Position numbers and translations under genes: made by a program
Part shown: positions 48,001 to 63,000 of the stretch, piece by piece
How the letters are laid out: each line of letters begins with the position of its first letter
Numbering within the stretch: the first letter of the stretch is position 1
Origin: SP5GCR1 sp965199685
Lineage (GTDB): Bacteria; Pseudomonadota; Gammaproteobacteria; Poriferisulfidales; Oxydemutatoraceae
Reading direction: 5' to 3'
NCBI GenBank assembly: GCA_965199685.1
Contig: OZ241323.1
Location: forward strand, 310,001 to 374,000
Length of the DNA: 64,000 nucleotides
Notes under the pieces: generated by a model
What the model saw: only the letters and a program-made list of their open reading frames with translations
The model's database searches: none
Told to the model about the DNA's origin: nothing

Positions 48001-51000
48001 CGGGGGTTTATAAAAACATATATAGCACAGCTTGGGTTTTGGCAGGTGATCGCCAATCCACAGGAGGAATAGGTGGGTTCAATACTGGTACTCAGTTCAC
48101 AAATATCTACAGCATTAGTAGGGTTGATCGTGGTGGTAGCATGCTAGGTGGGTTCAGTAGCATAGGAGTACTAGAGAATAGCTATGCGAACTCGGATATA
48201 TCATCATTGCCTTTGGTGGCTAATTTAGTATTAAACGAACCAACACCGGAAATCAAAAATTCCTTTGCGTTCACCACTGCCGAATTGCAGTCTGGTAGAG
48301 CCCAATCAAGAAGTGCAAGCGATGTTTATTACGACTGGAGCGACGATGATTGGGATTTTGGCGATGTCACCCAATACCCGGTGTTAAGATATGTCCAATC
48401 TACAGGCACTGGGGTGATGCGAGCTTGCGATGGTGATGGTTTGCCGGTGTGTGGCAATGTGATACCGCGCCAAGCATTGAGCGAATTACGCACCAGCGAA
48501 GACAAAGGTCAATTTGCTTCGCCTTTTGTTTTTGACCCGCGCTATCGTAGCCATACTGGCGTAATCGAAAACCTCACCCCAGTAACACAACTGGTTGCGG
48601 TGTCTGCAAACCCCAATGCGCAAATTACGTTTATCTACTTTGACGAAAGACAGGAAGAGCGTGGTCGCAGTCGTCGGATGATTGGTAGAGCGACTAGCGC
48701 AGAAATTGAACTGAATGCAAACGATGCGACCTATGTTGCAGTAGAGGTGATAACCCCTGGTGGCGAAGGAGACCCCGGCGGTGTGGATTGGTATCACTTA
48801 TCGCTTTCTTACCAATTCACTGGAGAGGAGGATGATGTAGCTGAGGTGAATACACTCGACGACCTTGATGCAATACGCGAGGCCCCAAACCTCAACTATA
48901 GATTGACCAGACATTTGGATTTTAATGACCCAAACAGCTATGCTACAGGTGAGATAAACCGCGCCTGGACGGTGGAGGACTTCGGCGATATTGGCGACCT
49001 TGGTTGGACACCGATAGGCACGCAACAAGCCCCATTCACCGGTACCTTTGATGGTGAAGGCTATGTGATATCCAATCTGCGAATCAATACGACTGCCACG
49101 AGTCAAGGTTTATTCGGTAGCATAGGAAACGGCGGCATCGTACGCAATCTGGGTTTGTCGGGAGCCAAGATAGAGGGTGGCAATAATGTCGGTATTTTGG
49201 TCGGAGAGCATCTTGGCACAATCAACAATAGCCATACGACCGGCACGGTATCGGCACTCGGCAATGTTGGTGGTTTGGCAGGTTATAGCATCGGTGGTGG
49301 CATCATTATCAATAGTCACACCAATGTTGAGGTATCGGTAACTGGCCGCAATGCTGGTGGCATGGTTGGCAGCTGCGATGGCTGTATCATACAAAACAGT
49401 TTTGCGGTCGGGTCGGTCGCTGGAGTCGGCAACGATGCCGATGTTATCGGCGGATTTGTAGGTAGAGCGGAAAATAGATTTAATTTTAGCAATAACTATG
49501 CGTGGAGTAATGTGAGCGGAGGTGACACACAAAACGGCAGTGGCAATGGTGGATTTATAGCTTTACCAATATTTAATGGCCAGATACTCAATGCCAATTA
49601 TTCAACTGGTATGACTGATGGGGGTTTTTATGGTCGTGTACCGCAGTTCAATGCCGATCCGCGCATTGAAGTGCCGAGTTATTGGAATACCGATACCGAC
49701 GGTACCGGCACGCCGCAAGCATTGCGAGCGAATGTAGTCGGTATAACGGAACGACAAATGCAGTTAGCTCCTCCGGAGTTACGCGGTCCGGCCGATATCT
49801 ATTACCTTTGGAGTCCGGCCGATTGGGATTTTGGCAACGATAGTCAATACCCGATCCTCAAATATGGTGCAGGACCTGATAACGATGCCTGCGACACCGC
49901 AGACACTCCGAAATGCGGTGCCTTGATAGAACCTCAAATTCGCGAGGATGTGCGCTATGGTCTACGCTCGCTCGTCGCCCGCCACGCACAACTAAACCCA
50001 CCCTTTGATGTATCGGTACAGCAAACCCGACCCTATTTTGGTGCCGTAGAGAACGATGTAGCCGAGTTAGAACTAGTGGCAACGGCAATGGAAGCAACTG
50101 CTACCTATAGCGTTTATCTTGATGACAGTCAAACACCAATATACACTGGGGTTGAAAGCGGTGAACCTAGCGGTGTTATCAGTCTGGTTGTCGGAGATAC
50201 TACTGAAGTGGTCATTGAAGTTAACGGCACCTACACGGTGCGTTATACCCTGTATCTGGATTATACGCAAAAAGCACCAATAGATGCAGACCACGATGGT
50301 CTGGTTGATATTAATTATTTAGAAGACATTGCGATGTTGATTTTCAATTTCAGACGAGACGGTACACCGGCAGGCACTGAGATAGGCCATAGGTCAACAC
50401 GCGATGGTGCATTGAATACACAGGGCTGTCCGATTGGGGTATGTCGTGGCTACGAAATGATGAGAGATTTGGATTTCAACGATGGGACAAGCTATCGATG
50501 GCCTATTGATAACCCAAATCGACCCAATTTCCTTCTTTTGCATTGGACAGGACGAGGCTGGGATGCGCTCGGCATAGACAATGCGGTGTTTGACGGCAAT
50601 GGTTATACGATATCGGGTCTCATGGTTACTGGTCATACGAGAAATTCATTTTCTGTCGGTGATACCTATAATCATCCCGACCTTCCGAACCACTCGTTCT
50701 TCCACATAGTTAATAACTCCTCTGTAAACCGCTTGGGTTTATTGAGTGTGGACATTAGCGGTAGCGATGTTGCTGGGCTTGCCTCCCGTTGTTTGGGTGA
50801 TTGTAAGCTGAGTAATAGCTATGTCATCGGACGCATCAAAGCAAGTCAATCTGCATTCGGTCTAGTCAATCGTTTGCAAGGCAGTATAACAAATAGTTAC
50901 TTTATCGGGACGCTGAATGTGACAGATAATGAAGGCGTTGCTGGTGGATTGGTCGGAGTTGCTGGTTCTGGCTCAGTGCTTAAAAATAGTCGTGTAATAG

Positions 51001-54000
51001 GAAGGATTACCGCTTTGTCCGACGCAGAGATCGCAATGATGGCACATTCATTTGGTGCCACATCAGGTTTAGACCTCAGCAACAGTTTTGCTGAGTTGCA
51101 GGCAACGAGAGCCGGTGTGTCGCAAGGAGGTTTGGTGTCTGGTAGCCACAGTACCATAACAGCCAGTTATTTTGATAGCGACATTGCATTAGTCGCCTCG
51201 CCGGTTGGACAAGCTCAAAGTACCGCCAAATTGCAAGCAACGACGATGACCGGTATTTTTGCCGATTGGGATGCCGGCGATTGGGATTTCGGCACCAATC
51301 GTGAGTATCCGGCGATCAAATATAACTCGCAAGCATGTCAGAGTGGCTCTTCGGATAGCCTTTGCAACACCGTACTCCCGTATCAAGGCGGCTTGCTCAG
51401 GGACTTCAAGCTGGATGAGGATGTCATGGCAGGTATCAGTACACCGTTTGATGCTGTGATATTTGACTACGCTATCAACGTCAGTTCTGAGCAGCGGAGC
51501 TTGCCGTTCATAGCCGAAGCAATCAATTCCAGTGCTACAATCGTAGTCTACAGAAATGATGTTGAGATTGGCAGGGCAACGAATGGTGTAATAACATCAT
51601 CGTTGGCATTAGGCTTTGCAAGACAGAGGACGATACTAGATATAGTGGTAGGAGAAGGCGTGCGCACTTCGTATCGCTACCGCTTTAACGTTGAACGTTA
51701 TTCTGAGCTAATCAATTTTACCGCAATAGACCAAGACGACGACGGATTGATAGATATTGGAACCCCTGAGCAGTTGAGTGCACTACGCTATGGTTTAGAC
51801 GGCAGTTTTTACGCAGAAAGCTTTTTTGACGGTGGATTTTTATACTGTCGTGTTGGTTGTCGCGGCTATGAGTTGACTGCTGATATAGATTTGACCGGAA
51901 TAGATTGGCAACCTATACGAGGCACCTTCAACGCATATTTCAAAGGCAACGGCTATACGATATCGGGTCTGAGACAGGACAATCGCAATCGCTTTGGGTT
52001 GTTTGACACTATAGGTGCAAATGCAATACTAGAAGACATCCACTTGATAGATCCAGTTTTGAGAGGCGGTGGTAGTTCGGCTATTGGTGGCACTTTGGCA
52101 GTAAGCAACTACGGTGTGATTCTCAATGGTCGGGTTGAAAATGCCAACATTCGCAGTACCGGTGCAGCAAAGATAGGTGGTTTGGTTTATGAGAACCATG
52201 GCACTGTTGCTAATAGCAGTGTGAACGATGGCAAAATGATTGCGAGGAGACAAAGCGGTGTTGCAGGTTTGGTGTATCACAACCGCTTGGGCGGTGTTAT
52301 TGACGGCAGTTTTGCGACGATATCGATCGTTGCCGGCGATGATGCGGATGTCGGTGGCATGGTTCAAAGCAATGCCGGAGTTATAAATAGTAGTTATGCG
52401 TTTGGTGGTTTAGTCGATGATAACGGAGGGCGTATTGTCAACAGCTATACGATAAATGGGCCTTTAGTCAAATCTAACACAGATGGTAGCGGTAGCGTTG
52501 CCAACAGCTACTGGGATAGCGATACTGCCAGGTCTGGCACGACCAGTGTCGGAGGTATTGAGAAGACGACGATGGAGCTACAATCTGGTGCTGCCCAAAA
52601 TAATAGCACTAATACCGTCTACTATCGCTGGGAGACGGCGCGTTGGGATTTCGGCAAAGCCGACCAATATCCGACGTTGCTTCATCACGGCAGTGATGCC
52701 GGTTGGTGCGTGGAGCCAACCACGGCACAACTGCAAAGTTGCGACACGCGGGTTTCTAGAGGGTTGCCGGCAGCCGACCGTGCAATCGTCTGCCTAGACC
52801 GCTTGCCGAGGGAGAGGGTAAACCGACCGTATTGCGGTACATTGCTACCGAGTCAAAACCGCAGTGGATTGATTGCACTGGAATTACCCGATGGTGTAAG
52901 GTTGGTGCCGGAGTTCAGTTCTGAAGTGTATTCGTATAACTTAGAGGCAACCGAGATGCGCACCGTGTTCCATACCACACCGACTGCCTATTACCATACC
53001 GACACCGTCACCTTGATAGTTGGCGACGACGAACAGTTGATTGCCGATCATACTCGAACCCCAGAGATAGACATAGACAGAACTGATATTGATGCGGTGA
53101 GTTTAGTAGTACGCTCGGATGCGACTGAGACGACCCGTAGCTACACGATTTACTTGAGACCACCCGACTATCAAGACGACATAAACATAGAGCTATCGGT
53201 GTTGGATAATTTGGCGTTGTGGCCGGGAGGCTTTGATAGAGATAGAAGCGACTATCATTTGATCGTGTATTCGGACACTGAGCGAGTGCGCTTGGCGACG
53301 ACTGCAACTGATCCTTTAGGTTTTGCGACAGATATTGAAATCGTTGCCGATAATGATGGTTTGCCGATATTATTGGAGAATAGCGGCATTGCCGAGGTGG
53401 AATTGAATCCCAATGCCGCGACTGAGATTAGTATGACTGTGCGAGGCGGGCATCGCTACCAATTTGCATATCGTATTGTCGTAGAACGTCTGCCAGTTGC
53501 AAGCCGTCGTGACGGCAACAACCTTGTTGATGTTGATGGCGATGGTTTGATAGAGATCGAATCGCTGGAGCGACTGGATGCGATACGGTATAGTTTGGAT
53601 GGTAGTGGCTATAGCTATGAAGTAGAGACGACGACGACCTTGATCAAGATAGACGGAGGTTGTCCAGATAGCGGATGCAACGGCTACGAACTTGTCTCAG
53701 ATTTGGATTTTGCCGATGCCGACAGCTACAGGGATGCCGCTTATGCGATGCCGTTGTGGGTTGAGGGCGAAGGGTGGCATCCTATAGGCGATATTGAGGA
53801 TCCGTTCACTGCTGACTTCATTGCTGACGGCTACACGATATCGGGGATGATGATCCGCCGTCGTAGTAGCGATGATGTTGGCCTGTTCGGAGTAATCTCG
53901 GCAGCGACAATTAGAGGTTTAGGTATGGTGGATGCGGAGGTTATTGGGGCTAACGATGTCGGTATACTGGTCGGCGAGGATTTGGGTGGCAGTGAGATTG

Positions 54001-57000
54001 TCAACAGCCACGCGAGCGGCACGGTGCTTGCCTTAGGTAGCCGAGTCGGTGGTTTGGTTGGCATCCACCAAGGTAGCATCAGCAATAGCTATGCGAATGT
54101 TTTTGCAAGAGCGGTTGAGGACAAGGTTGGTGGTTTAGCAGGAAGTTTATTGGGTGGCAATATTCGCTGGAGTTATGCTGGAGGTGCGGTTGACGGGGTA
54201 AACGCTGGTGGTTTGGTTGGATATATGGAAGCGGTGACTGTTGCCAATAGCTATGCGGCAGCTTCAATTGAAGGCCGTGGTGGCGGTGGTTTAGTCGGTA
54301 TCGTCGGTGGCACTGACACTTCGGCAATAACGAATAGCTATGCGGTCGGTGTAAATAATTCAATCAACGGAAGAGGCTTGGCAAACGAACAACAAACTGG
54401 TTTGCTGCGCGTATTTGCGAGCTATTGGGATAAAGAGACTAGCGGTCAAACGACCAGTGCTGGTGGCACGAGCAAAACCACCGTTGAACTGCAATCGCCG
54501 ACGAGCGAGATCTATAATAGCTGGAGTCCTCTGGTGTGGCATTTCGGCACCAATAAGCAATACCCGACACTTAAATATGCGACTTTTGCTGCGACACCCG
54601 ACAGGCCTGCGACCTGTCGCATTGCGACCAACACGTCGTCCCGATTACCAATTTGTCGCGAGTTGTTACCCCGACAGTATACTGGGTTAACTGATTTGGT
54701 ATTCTCAGACGAGGCTTTACAACTGATTCCGCCGTTTAACCCGATAATATATGACTATAAGCTGATACTCAAAGCCAGTGAGACGCAATTTCACACGACA
54801 CCGACTTATACTGGGACTCCGTATCGCTTATTTACAGACAATAATGATCGTGGGGAAGTTCAAAGCGGCATGGCATCGCTACGTATAGATGCGTCTCGCA
54901 TAGGAGGCAGTACGACGATTAGGCTTGAAAACAGCGAAGGCATCGTCTATACCATTGCTGTGTCCCATCACCCTTATTTAACGATAAGCGATGTGGATGT
55001 GGACGACGATGGTTTGATAGAAATCCACAATCGCATCAACCTGAATGCGATTCGTTATCAAGCGGATGGTAGCGGTTATAGAGCGACCACTTCGACCGAA
55101 AGGATTACCGTGGGTTGTGCGCCTAACGGTTGTATCGGCTACGAGTTGGCATCAAGCATTGATCTTTCCGGCAGCAGTTGGCAACCCATAGGCAGCGATG
55201 ATTGCGGTCGCACGAATAAGCAATGCTTCACGGCGATATTTGACGGCAACCGAGCATTGGGCTACGAGATTTCTGGTTTGAGCATAGATTTACCGCAGCA
55301 AGATAATGTTGGGTTATTTGCGTATTTGCCTGCTGTTGCCGAGGTTCGCAATTTGAGCGTATCGGATGTGTCGGTAGTCGGTAGAGAAGGTGTCGGTGCT
55401 TTGGTGGGCAATAACGCCGGCACTGTTCGCAATATCGGGATAGCTGGGGAGGTTGTGGGTCACAGCCGTGTCGGTGGTTTAGTCGGTGGTAATGATGGTT
55501 TGATTGACGGGAGTTTTGCCGATGTCGTAGTTCTAGGCTCGGCTACTGGCGGCGACGGCATTGGTGGTTTGGTCGGAGACAACACCAGTAGGATATTCAA
55601 CAGCAGTGCGATTGGGCGTGTGTCGGGTGATAACGATATCGGTGGTTTGGTCGGTGTCAATCACATAGTTTCCGAGAGTGAAGGGCTCATAATCAATAGT
55701 TATGCGAGTGTGCTGGTATCGGGTGATAGCGCGCTCGGAGGTCTGGTCGGTCACAATGCCCTGCGTGCGAAGGTTTGGGCGAGCTATGCATTGGGTGAGG
55801 TGTCGGGCGATAACGACATTGGTGGTTTGGTGGGCTTGAATTTTGGTAGACTATTGAATACCTATGCGAGTGGTAGCGTCTCAGCGCAACGTTTGGTTGG
55901 TGGTTTGGTTGGGCGCAACGGGCAAGATGGGAAGATTCGTGCAAGCTATGCTATTGGACAAGTTAACGATGCAGACGAGGCCGGCGGTTTGGTTGGCTCT
56001 AGTATAAGTGGTATCTCCGATAGCTATTGGGATAAAGAGACTAGTGGTCAAACTACAAGTGCCGGTGGCACCAGTCAAACCACAGCGCAGTTGCAAATGC
56101 CGATTCGTGCGACTGGTATTTATGCGAATTGGAAATCTGACAACTGGGATTTTGGAACCGCTGCACAGTATCCACAACTCAAATATGCGCGAGGCACCGA
56201 TAGAAATAATCGAGCTTGTGGAGGCACCGGGCAACCGACTTGCTTCACGACACAGGCTTATGGTTTGAGTAACCTGGAGGTTATCGGAAGCGTACAGTTG
56301 GCACCGCTATTTGTTGCCTCTACGTTGCGTTACCGGATCGATGCGTATTTTGAGGTGACGAAAACGTTGCGTTTGAGACCCACTGCGATGGATCCTAATG
56401 CGATGATTACTATCGCCTATAATGGGAGGCGAATCAATGTTGCCAATGGTGCAAGTAGTGAACCAATCCTCTTAGATCCTATGGTTGACGATGCGATTGT
56501 CGTATCTGTTAATAACGGTGGGCGTATCGTTGAATATGTGCTGGAAATAGATTATTTGAGCAATATTGATAGAACCCTAGCCGATGCCGATGGCGACGGC
56601 TTGATAGAAATAGAGACACTGGAGGACCTCAATTCTATAAACCGTAGTAAGAGCGGAGATTATTATACGCTCCTACTACCCAACGGTATGGAATTGACAA
56701 CTACCGCAGGGTGTCCGAGCACTGGTTGCAGAGGCTATGAGTTGGTGCGAGACCTGGACTTCAACGATGATCGGAGCTATAGCTCAATCTCCAATAAAAT
56801 CACTTGGGCTGTGAATGACTTTGACGATGCATCGGATACTGGTTGGCTCCCTATCATCCTAAACTCGCTATTTGACGGCAACGGTCATACGATATCCAAT
56901 TTGCAAATCAACAATCGCAAGCGAACATATTTAGGTTTATTCAATTCAATAAGAGAAAGCGGTACAGTTCAAAATCTGATTCTGAGAAATGTTAGGATTA

Positions 57001-60000
57001 GGGGGACAAGGACTGCTGGTCAGTTCATAGGTGGTTTAGCAGGCGAGAACCAAGGTGTGATCTTGAACAGCGGTGTAATCAATGCCGACATAGAAGGGGT
57101 CAGCAGCACCGCTCAGAATGCACCTAATTTAGTTGGTGGTTTGGTTGGTAGAAATAACGGCGATGGTAGTCTTATCGGAGTGATTCGTTATAGTTTTGCA
57201 CACGGTGACGTACGGGCGCGAGAGACTGCGACTGCGAGCAGTCATAGTGTGGGTGGTTTGGTCGGCGAAAATATACACGGTGCAGGAGTCTATAACAGCT
57301 ACGCGGTCGGTAGTGTGACAGCCTGTCAGCGTGTCGGTGGTTTGATCGGTACACAAACGAGCTTAGAACAGCGCAGTAGCATAGTTAGAGACAGTTATAC
57401 GGTTGCCAATCTGAAAGTATGGGACAACTGCTCTCAGACCAATGGTAGAGGGCGTTTGGTCGGTATCAACACGCTATCCTATATAGTGAATAGCTATGCG
57501 GTAGTTGAATCTCTGGTGGATTTGGGAATAGAGTTGACCCGCCAAGGAGTCGGCTCTGAAATTCGTGTCAGCTATTGGTATAACAATACTCGTTTCATTA
57601 CGCTTAGAGGTAGAACTGAGGCGCACCTGCAACGGGTGACTACGAGAACCGGTATTTATTATACCTGGAGGACCAGCGATTGGGATTTCGGAACAACTGA
57701 GCAATATCCGACATTGAGGGCTGCCGATGGTAGCCTTGCCGAACAAATATGGGACAACTTGCTGGTCGATCGCATCGATGTGGAGAATGCCGCAATAACC
57801 GACCTGAATGGAGGTACCGACTTCGGTGAGAATGGATTTAACTACAACTACAGATATAGGCTATATGTAGACGGCAACCAATTGTCCTTGCCAATCACAT
57901 TTGCCACGACACCGACTGGTGTCGGTTTGGAGACTACGCTCTATTGCGACGGTGTGCGATGCCCGCTTGCTGCCGACGGGCGTGCGATTATTTTGGGCAC
58001 CACTGATACACAAGTGATTACATTGCAGGTTCGTCAAAACAATCGGATAATGGAATATTACTTTGATGTGATATACGAAAGCCTGAACCTTAGCAATATC
58101 TCTGCAATCGATATCAACGAAGGCGACACCTTTACGATAACCGGAGACTACGCCGGTAGTTCGGATATAAGCTGGTCGAAAATCTCGGGACCGACCGTCA
58201 ATATTACTGGTGCGAATAGCTTGAACCTTGTGTTAAGACCTCAATCAGATTTAGTGTCTAAAGGTGCCGATCATAGTCTTGTCAAGTATAGACTTGAAGT
58301 CGGCATCGGAGGTCAAGCGTACATTGTGAGAGAGGTCTTGGTACGTATCAACAAGGTGAATAACGGACCGATAGCAGGCAATATCGCACTGACACTGAGC
58401 AATAACACAATCACGGTGAGCGAGAACCTAAGCGATGTTGACGGCAATATGCTAAGTGGTGAAGGGTGGCAATTCCAACGGCGATTTTTGAGTGGCAGAT
58501 GGGTTGATATAGATTTGGTGGGGAGCGGACAGATCTATGCAGTACCTTCGGAAACTACAGATTATCAATACCGTATAATTGGTTTCTACACCGACGGTCA
58601 AGGTTATCGCGAGTCTATCATCTCTGATATTGTCACTGTTCCGGCATCGCCTATCGCTTCGGATATTGACGGAGATTTGATTGCAAATGCCGACGACATA
58701 GACGACGATAACGACGGCTTGATAGAGATTGAGTTTTTGGAAGATCTGAATGCAATGCGCTATCTTTTGGACGGCAGTGGCTATAGAGCAAGTGCCGATG
58801 CCGAACCGAATACCACTGGTTGTCCGGACACTGGTTGCGTCGGTTACGAGTTGATTAAAAACCTGGACTTTGACGATACTGCGAGTTATCGTTCTGGTGC
58901 TTTGAATCCGGATTGGAGAGTAGCTGTTGGTAATTTCGCGAATCAAAACGATAAAGGCTGGCAGCCTATAGGCAGGGTATTTGATGGGGTATTCAACGGC
59001 AATAATCACACCATCAGTCACCTGACTGTAAACCGAAGTGTCGGCACGCTAGGCAATGTCGGTTTGTTTTCCGAGATTGGCGAGGGAGGCAGAGTTGAAA
59101 ATCTAGGTCTTATAAATCCTGCGATTAAAGGTTTGGCAGGTCATAAAAATATCGGTAGTATCGCCGGTATGGTGAAACGTGGTGGTGTGGTCCGTAATAG
59201 TTATGCGAGCGGTAGTACCACAGACAATGCTGTTGTCTATGCACTACGCAGCGATAGAGGATTGTTGGGTGGTTTGGTCGGTGTCAACGAAGGCTATATA
59301 CTCAATAGCCATGCAAAGATCAATGTAAGCGTACAGGATTCCGACGGGGATCTTTCCAATAATGGTAATGTGAGTGTCGGCGGTTTGATTGGCAGGAATA
59401 GAGGTGGCGGTAGAGTTCATAATAGCTACTATGCAGCCGGTGAAATAGAGGGATCTTGCATAGTCGGTGGTCTGGTCGGTTCTCAGCGAACGGTTTCAAA
59501 CCAAACCAATGCGGTCAGTGAGATTAGAAATAGTTATGTGTGGAACGATAGCCGAGTGAAAGTATCGGATATAGCCTCATGCTCCACGCCGTATCTCGGC
59601 GGTTTAGTCGGTGTGCACCTTAACGGGAGGTCGATTATTGCCGATAGTTATGCCGGCGGTAGAGCTTATGTGTCGTCGCATTTCAGCAGTCGCTCAGCGA
59701 GTGTTGCCGATCTTGGTTCTTTAGGGCAAGCGAGTGTTGAGTTCTGTAGTTCCGATCAGATAACAGCAACTTATAATGGCAATGCGGTTAATGTCAACGT
59801 AGCCGGCTTGCTAAACTATAACCCCGCAACGGATAGGCTACCAGCGAATAGTTATTGGCGTAGAGAACCTTATCGGTGTGCGATCACTGCTTTCGGAAAT
59901 ACCTATCTTCAGCATGCTGTAACTCAACGCGACGTGAACAACAGGAGATCGGATGATAGATTAACGAGTCCGGTAGCTGCGAGTGTATTTCAGAGCTGTC

Positions 60001-63000
60001 TGATCGGTGTAGACGCGATGACCGATGCCCGGCGGACAGCTAGCGGCGATTGCTACACCTATAACGGCTGGAATAGCAACGATTGGGATTTCGGCACCAA
60101 TATACAGTATGCGCTAATCAGATATAACGAAGGTGCGGATAGAAGCAGTCCTGCTTGCGAATTTGGCGACCATACTACGTTGCCGAAGTGCGGTGCACTT
60201 TTGCTTGGACAGTCGCGTTCGCAGCCGGTGTCGGAGCGGTCGGCACCTATAGTTTCAAACACTCCGCCACAAGTGGTGATCAGATATGTGCGCAATGAAG
60301 CCGTCTCAGTGGCACTGGGCACAGAAGACACCATTACGTTGCGCGAGGGAGATACCTTGACCTTGGATGCAACAAACAGTTTTGCTGCAGACAATGCGGT
60401 ATTAGTTTATACCTGGAGACAAATCGGCGGTCCCCAGTTGTTGACTGCAGCGGGCACGATGCCGACACTTAGATTGGATGTACGAGATGATTTGCTTTCC
60501 AGTGATACCAGTAGAGGACAAGCGACGATCAGGCTGGAAGTTGTAAAGAGAGATAATCGTAGTGCGTTTATATATAGGGATATAACGATAAACCTGATCA
60601 GGACCAACCGTGGTGGCACAATAGTCATTAACTGGATGAATGAGCTTCTTTTTGCCTCTCCGATCAGCGATGCCGATGGTGGACCCTATAGCGATGTCGC
60701 CTATCAATGGCAGCGCGAAGTCAACGGTAATGCGGTTGATATTGTGGGTGCGACCTCTGCAACTTATATGGTGTCGGCTGATGCTACCGACAGTCGTTAT
60801 TTTCTGAGAACCACCTATACCGACGGGCAAGGTTATGTCAACACGGTTGTCTCTGTTGCACCGCCGTATTCAGCTGTTCGTCATATAGATAGAGATAGAG
60901 ACGGTTTGATAGACATCTTTTTCATAGAGCAATTGAATGCAATTCGTTATCAGCCGGATGGCACCAGTTATAAAGCGAGTGCAGGTGGTGAAGCGGACAT
61001 TTCGGGTTGTCCAAACAATGTTTGTAGAGGCTACGAATTGACTAGGAATTTGGATTTTGACAACCCTGACAGTTATAGCACTTCAAACGATGTTACAGCA
61101 GCGTGGAACAACTGGGATCCAATTGACAACTTCAGTACTGTTTTAGAAGGTAACGGACATACGATTTTCAATCTAAGCATAGCGACAACGGTTAGCAACC
61201 TTGTTACAGTTGACAACAGCAATTTGGGCTTATTCGGTAGCATAAGCAGCAGCAAAACTGAGATCAGACGAGTGCGCCTGGCTAAAGTAGACATAGCCGG
61301 TGCCGATAACGTGGGTGCACTGGTCGGCGTATTCGGAAATGGCAAAATTATTGATAGCCATATACTAAGCGGTACAATCCAAACTTATCATAAAGGCGGT
61401 TGTTTGGTAGGTCTAAGTAGAGGCAGCATCAGTGACAGTTCGGCAAACTGCACGCTATCGGGAAATAGAATTCTTGGGGGTTTGGTTGGTGAATCATTCG
61501 CTACGATTAGTAACAGTTCTGCAACCGGGACTATAACTCTACGAGACAATGGTATTACCTTTAACTCATTGGTAGCTCACGGTGGTTTGGTCGGTATTAT
61601 GCACAGTGGTCGCATTGAAAATAGTCATTCGACTATTAGCATTGAACAGAATGGGATAGGAAGTACCGACCCAACTTTCGGCATAGGTGGCTTGGTCGGA
61701 ACAAGCCTAATTTCCACCTCGATTAAAAATAGTTATGCGGCTGGTAATATAGCCGGGAATAATGCATCCAATATTGGTGGCTTAATAGGTTTTTCCAGAA
61801 GTAGCATTGACGATAGCTACGCGACGGGTGATGTTTCAGGGGAAGATAGAGTCGGCGGCTTGGTCGGTAGATCCGGGACTGGAACAATCCGCGACAGCTA
61901 TGCGACGGGTGATGTTGCAGGGAGGGATGAAGTCGGCGGCTTGGTCGGTAGATCCGGAACTGGGGTGATCCGCGACAGCTATGCGACAGGTGATGTTTCA
62001 GGTAGAAATGAAATTGGTGGTTTGATAGGCGAAGTTAGTAGCGAAGGTAGGAGTTCAGACCTAGATGTTTCAGGTGGAATAGAAAACAGCTATGCTATCG
62101 GTACTGTGACGGGGACTATTGATATCGGCGGTTTGGCCGGTCGCGTACTCGGAGATATTAGCAATAGTCATGCGATGGGCAGAGTAGTAGCAAAAAATCA
62201 CTCTAACACATCAAGTGGCAGTGGTGGTTTGGTCGGTCATCTACGCGGTGTCAGAACTTCTATTAACAGTAGCTATGCATTGGGTAGTGTAGATGCCCGA
62301 GCTTGTGGACCCAGATGCGGGCAGCACGGTGGATTAATTGGTGTTTTGGGTATCGATATTAAAAGCATCAATAACAACTATGCAGCAGCTTCACTCGAAG
62401 GGTCTAGGGTAGCCAAAGGCGGTTTTGCTGGCGAAATCGGACCTTTTGCTAGAATTAGCGATAGCTATTCAATCTCTAAAGTTTCGGGTAGGCCTATTGT
62501 GCCGGACCGAGGATTCGTACGAAGAGTCTTCACTACCAATAGTATACAACGCAGTTATTGGGATACCCAGCGTAGCGGACAAAGGCTAGGAGGAAGCGGC
62601 GATGTACGTGGCTTTGATTCGCGAACCTTGAAGTCGGCAACACCGAGCACGAATACGCATCCTTATCTCAACTGGAGCACCAATCATTGGGACTTCGGCA
62701 ACACCGAGCAATATCCTGCGCTCAAATATCGCGATAACACATGCGATACCAATGCACCGTCTGCGAATTGTGGTGAAGTGCTACCGCGTCAACGCTTAGG
62801 TTTGCGAGACTTACAGCTAAGTCAAATTGGTGTAGAGACACAGCCGGAATTATCTCCTACTTTTAGGGGGGCAGTACTAAAAGATGATTTTAATAGTGTG
62901 GCAATTGAGAACTACGAGGTGTCGTTGAATAGCCGTACTTCTAGAGTTCGTATTGCCGCAGTTGCGCAGAATCCCGATGGTATGATTACGATAAACGGTT

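Noticed and set aside
58452..59021. 189-codon open frame on the minus strand inside the giant gene
   Set aside because: It is antisense to in-frame, conserved module 13-14 sequence and has no family features. Many similar antisense frames occur because repeated codons avoid stops on the other strand.
61812..62054. Regularly spaced repeats resembling a CRISPR array
   Set aside because: The period is a whole number of codons, the spacers are conserved in protein sequence, and the frame stays open. These are protein repeats.
36900..63000. Many copies of a GGTGGTTTGGTCGG-like string as DNA uptake sequences or Chi-like sites
   Set aside because: They are always in the same frame and encode G-G-L-V-G, so protein repetition explains them. 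I did not see them enriched outside the gene.
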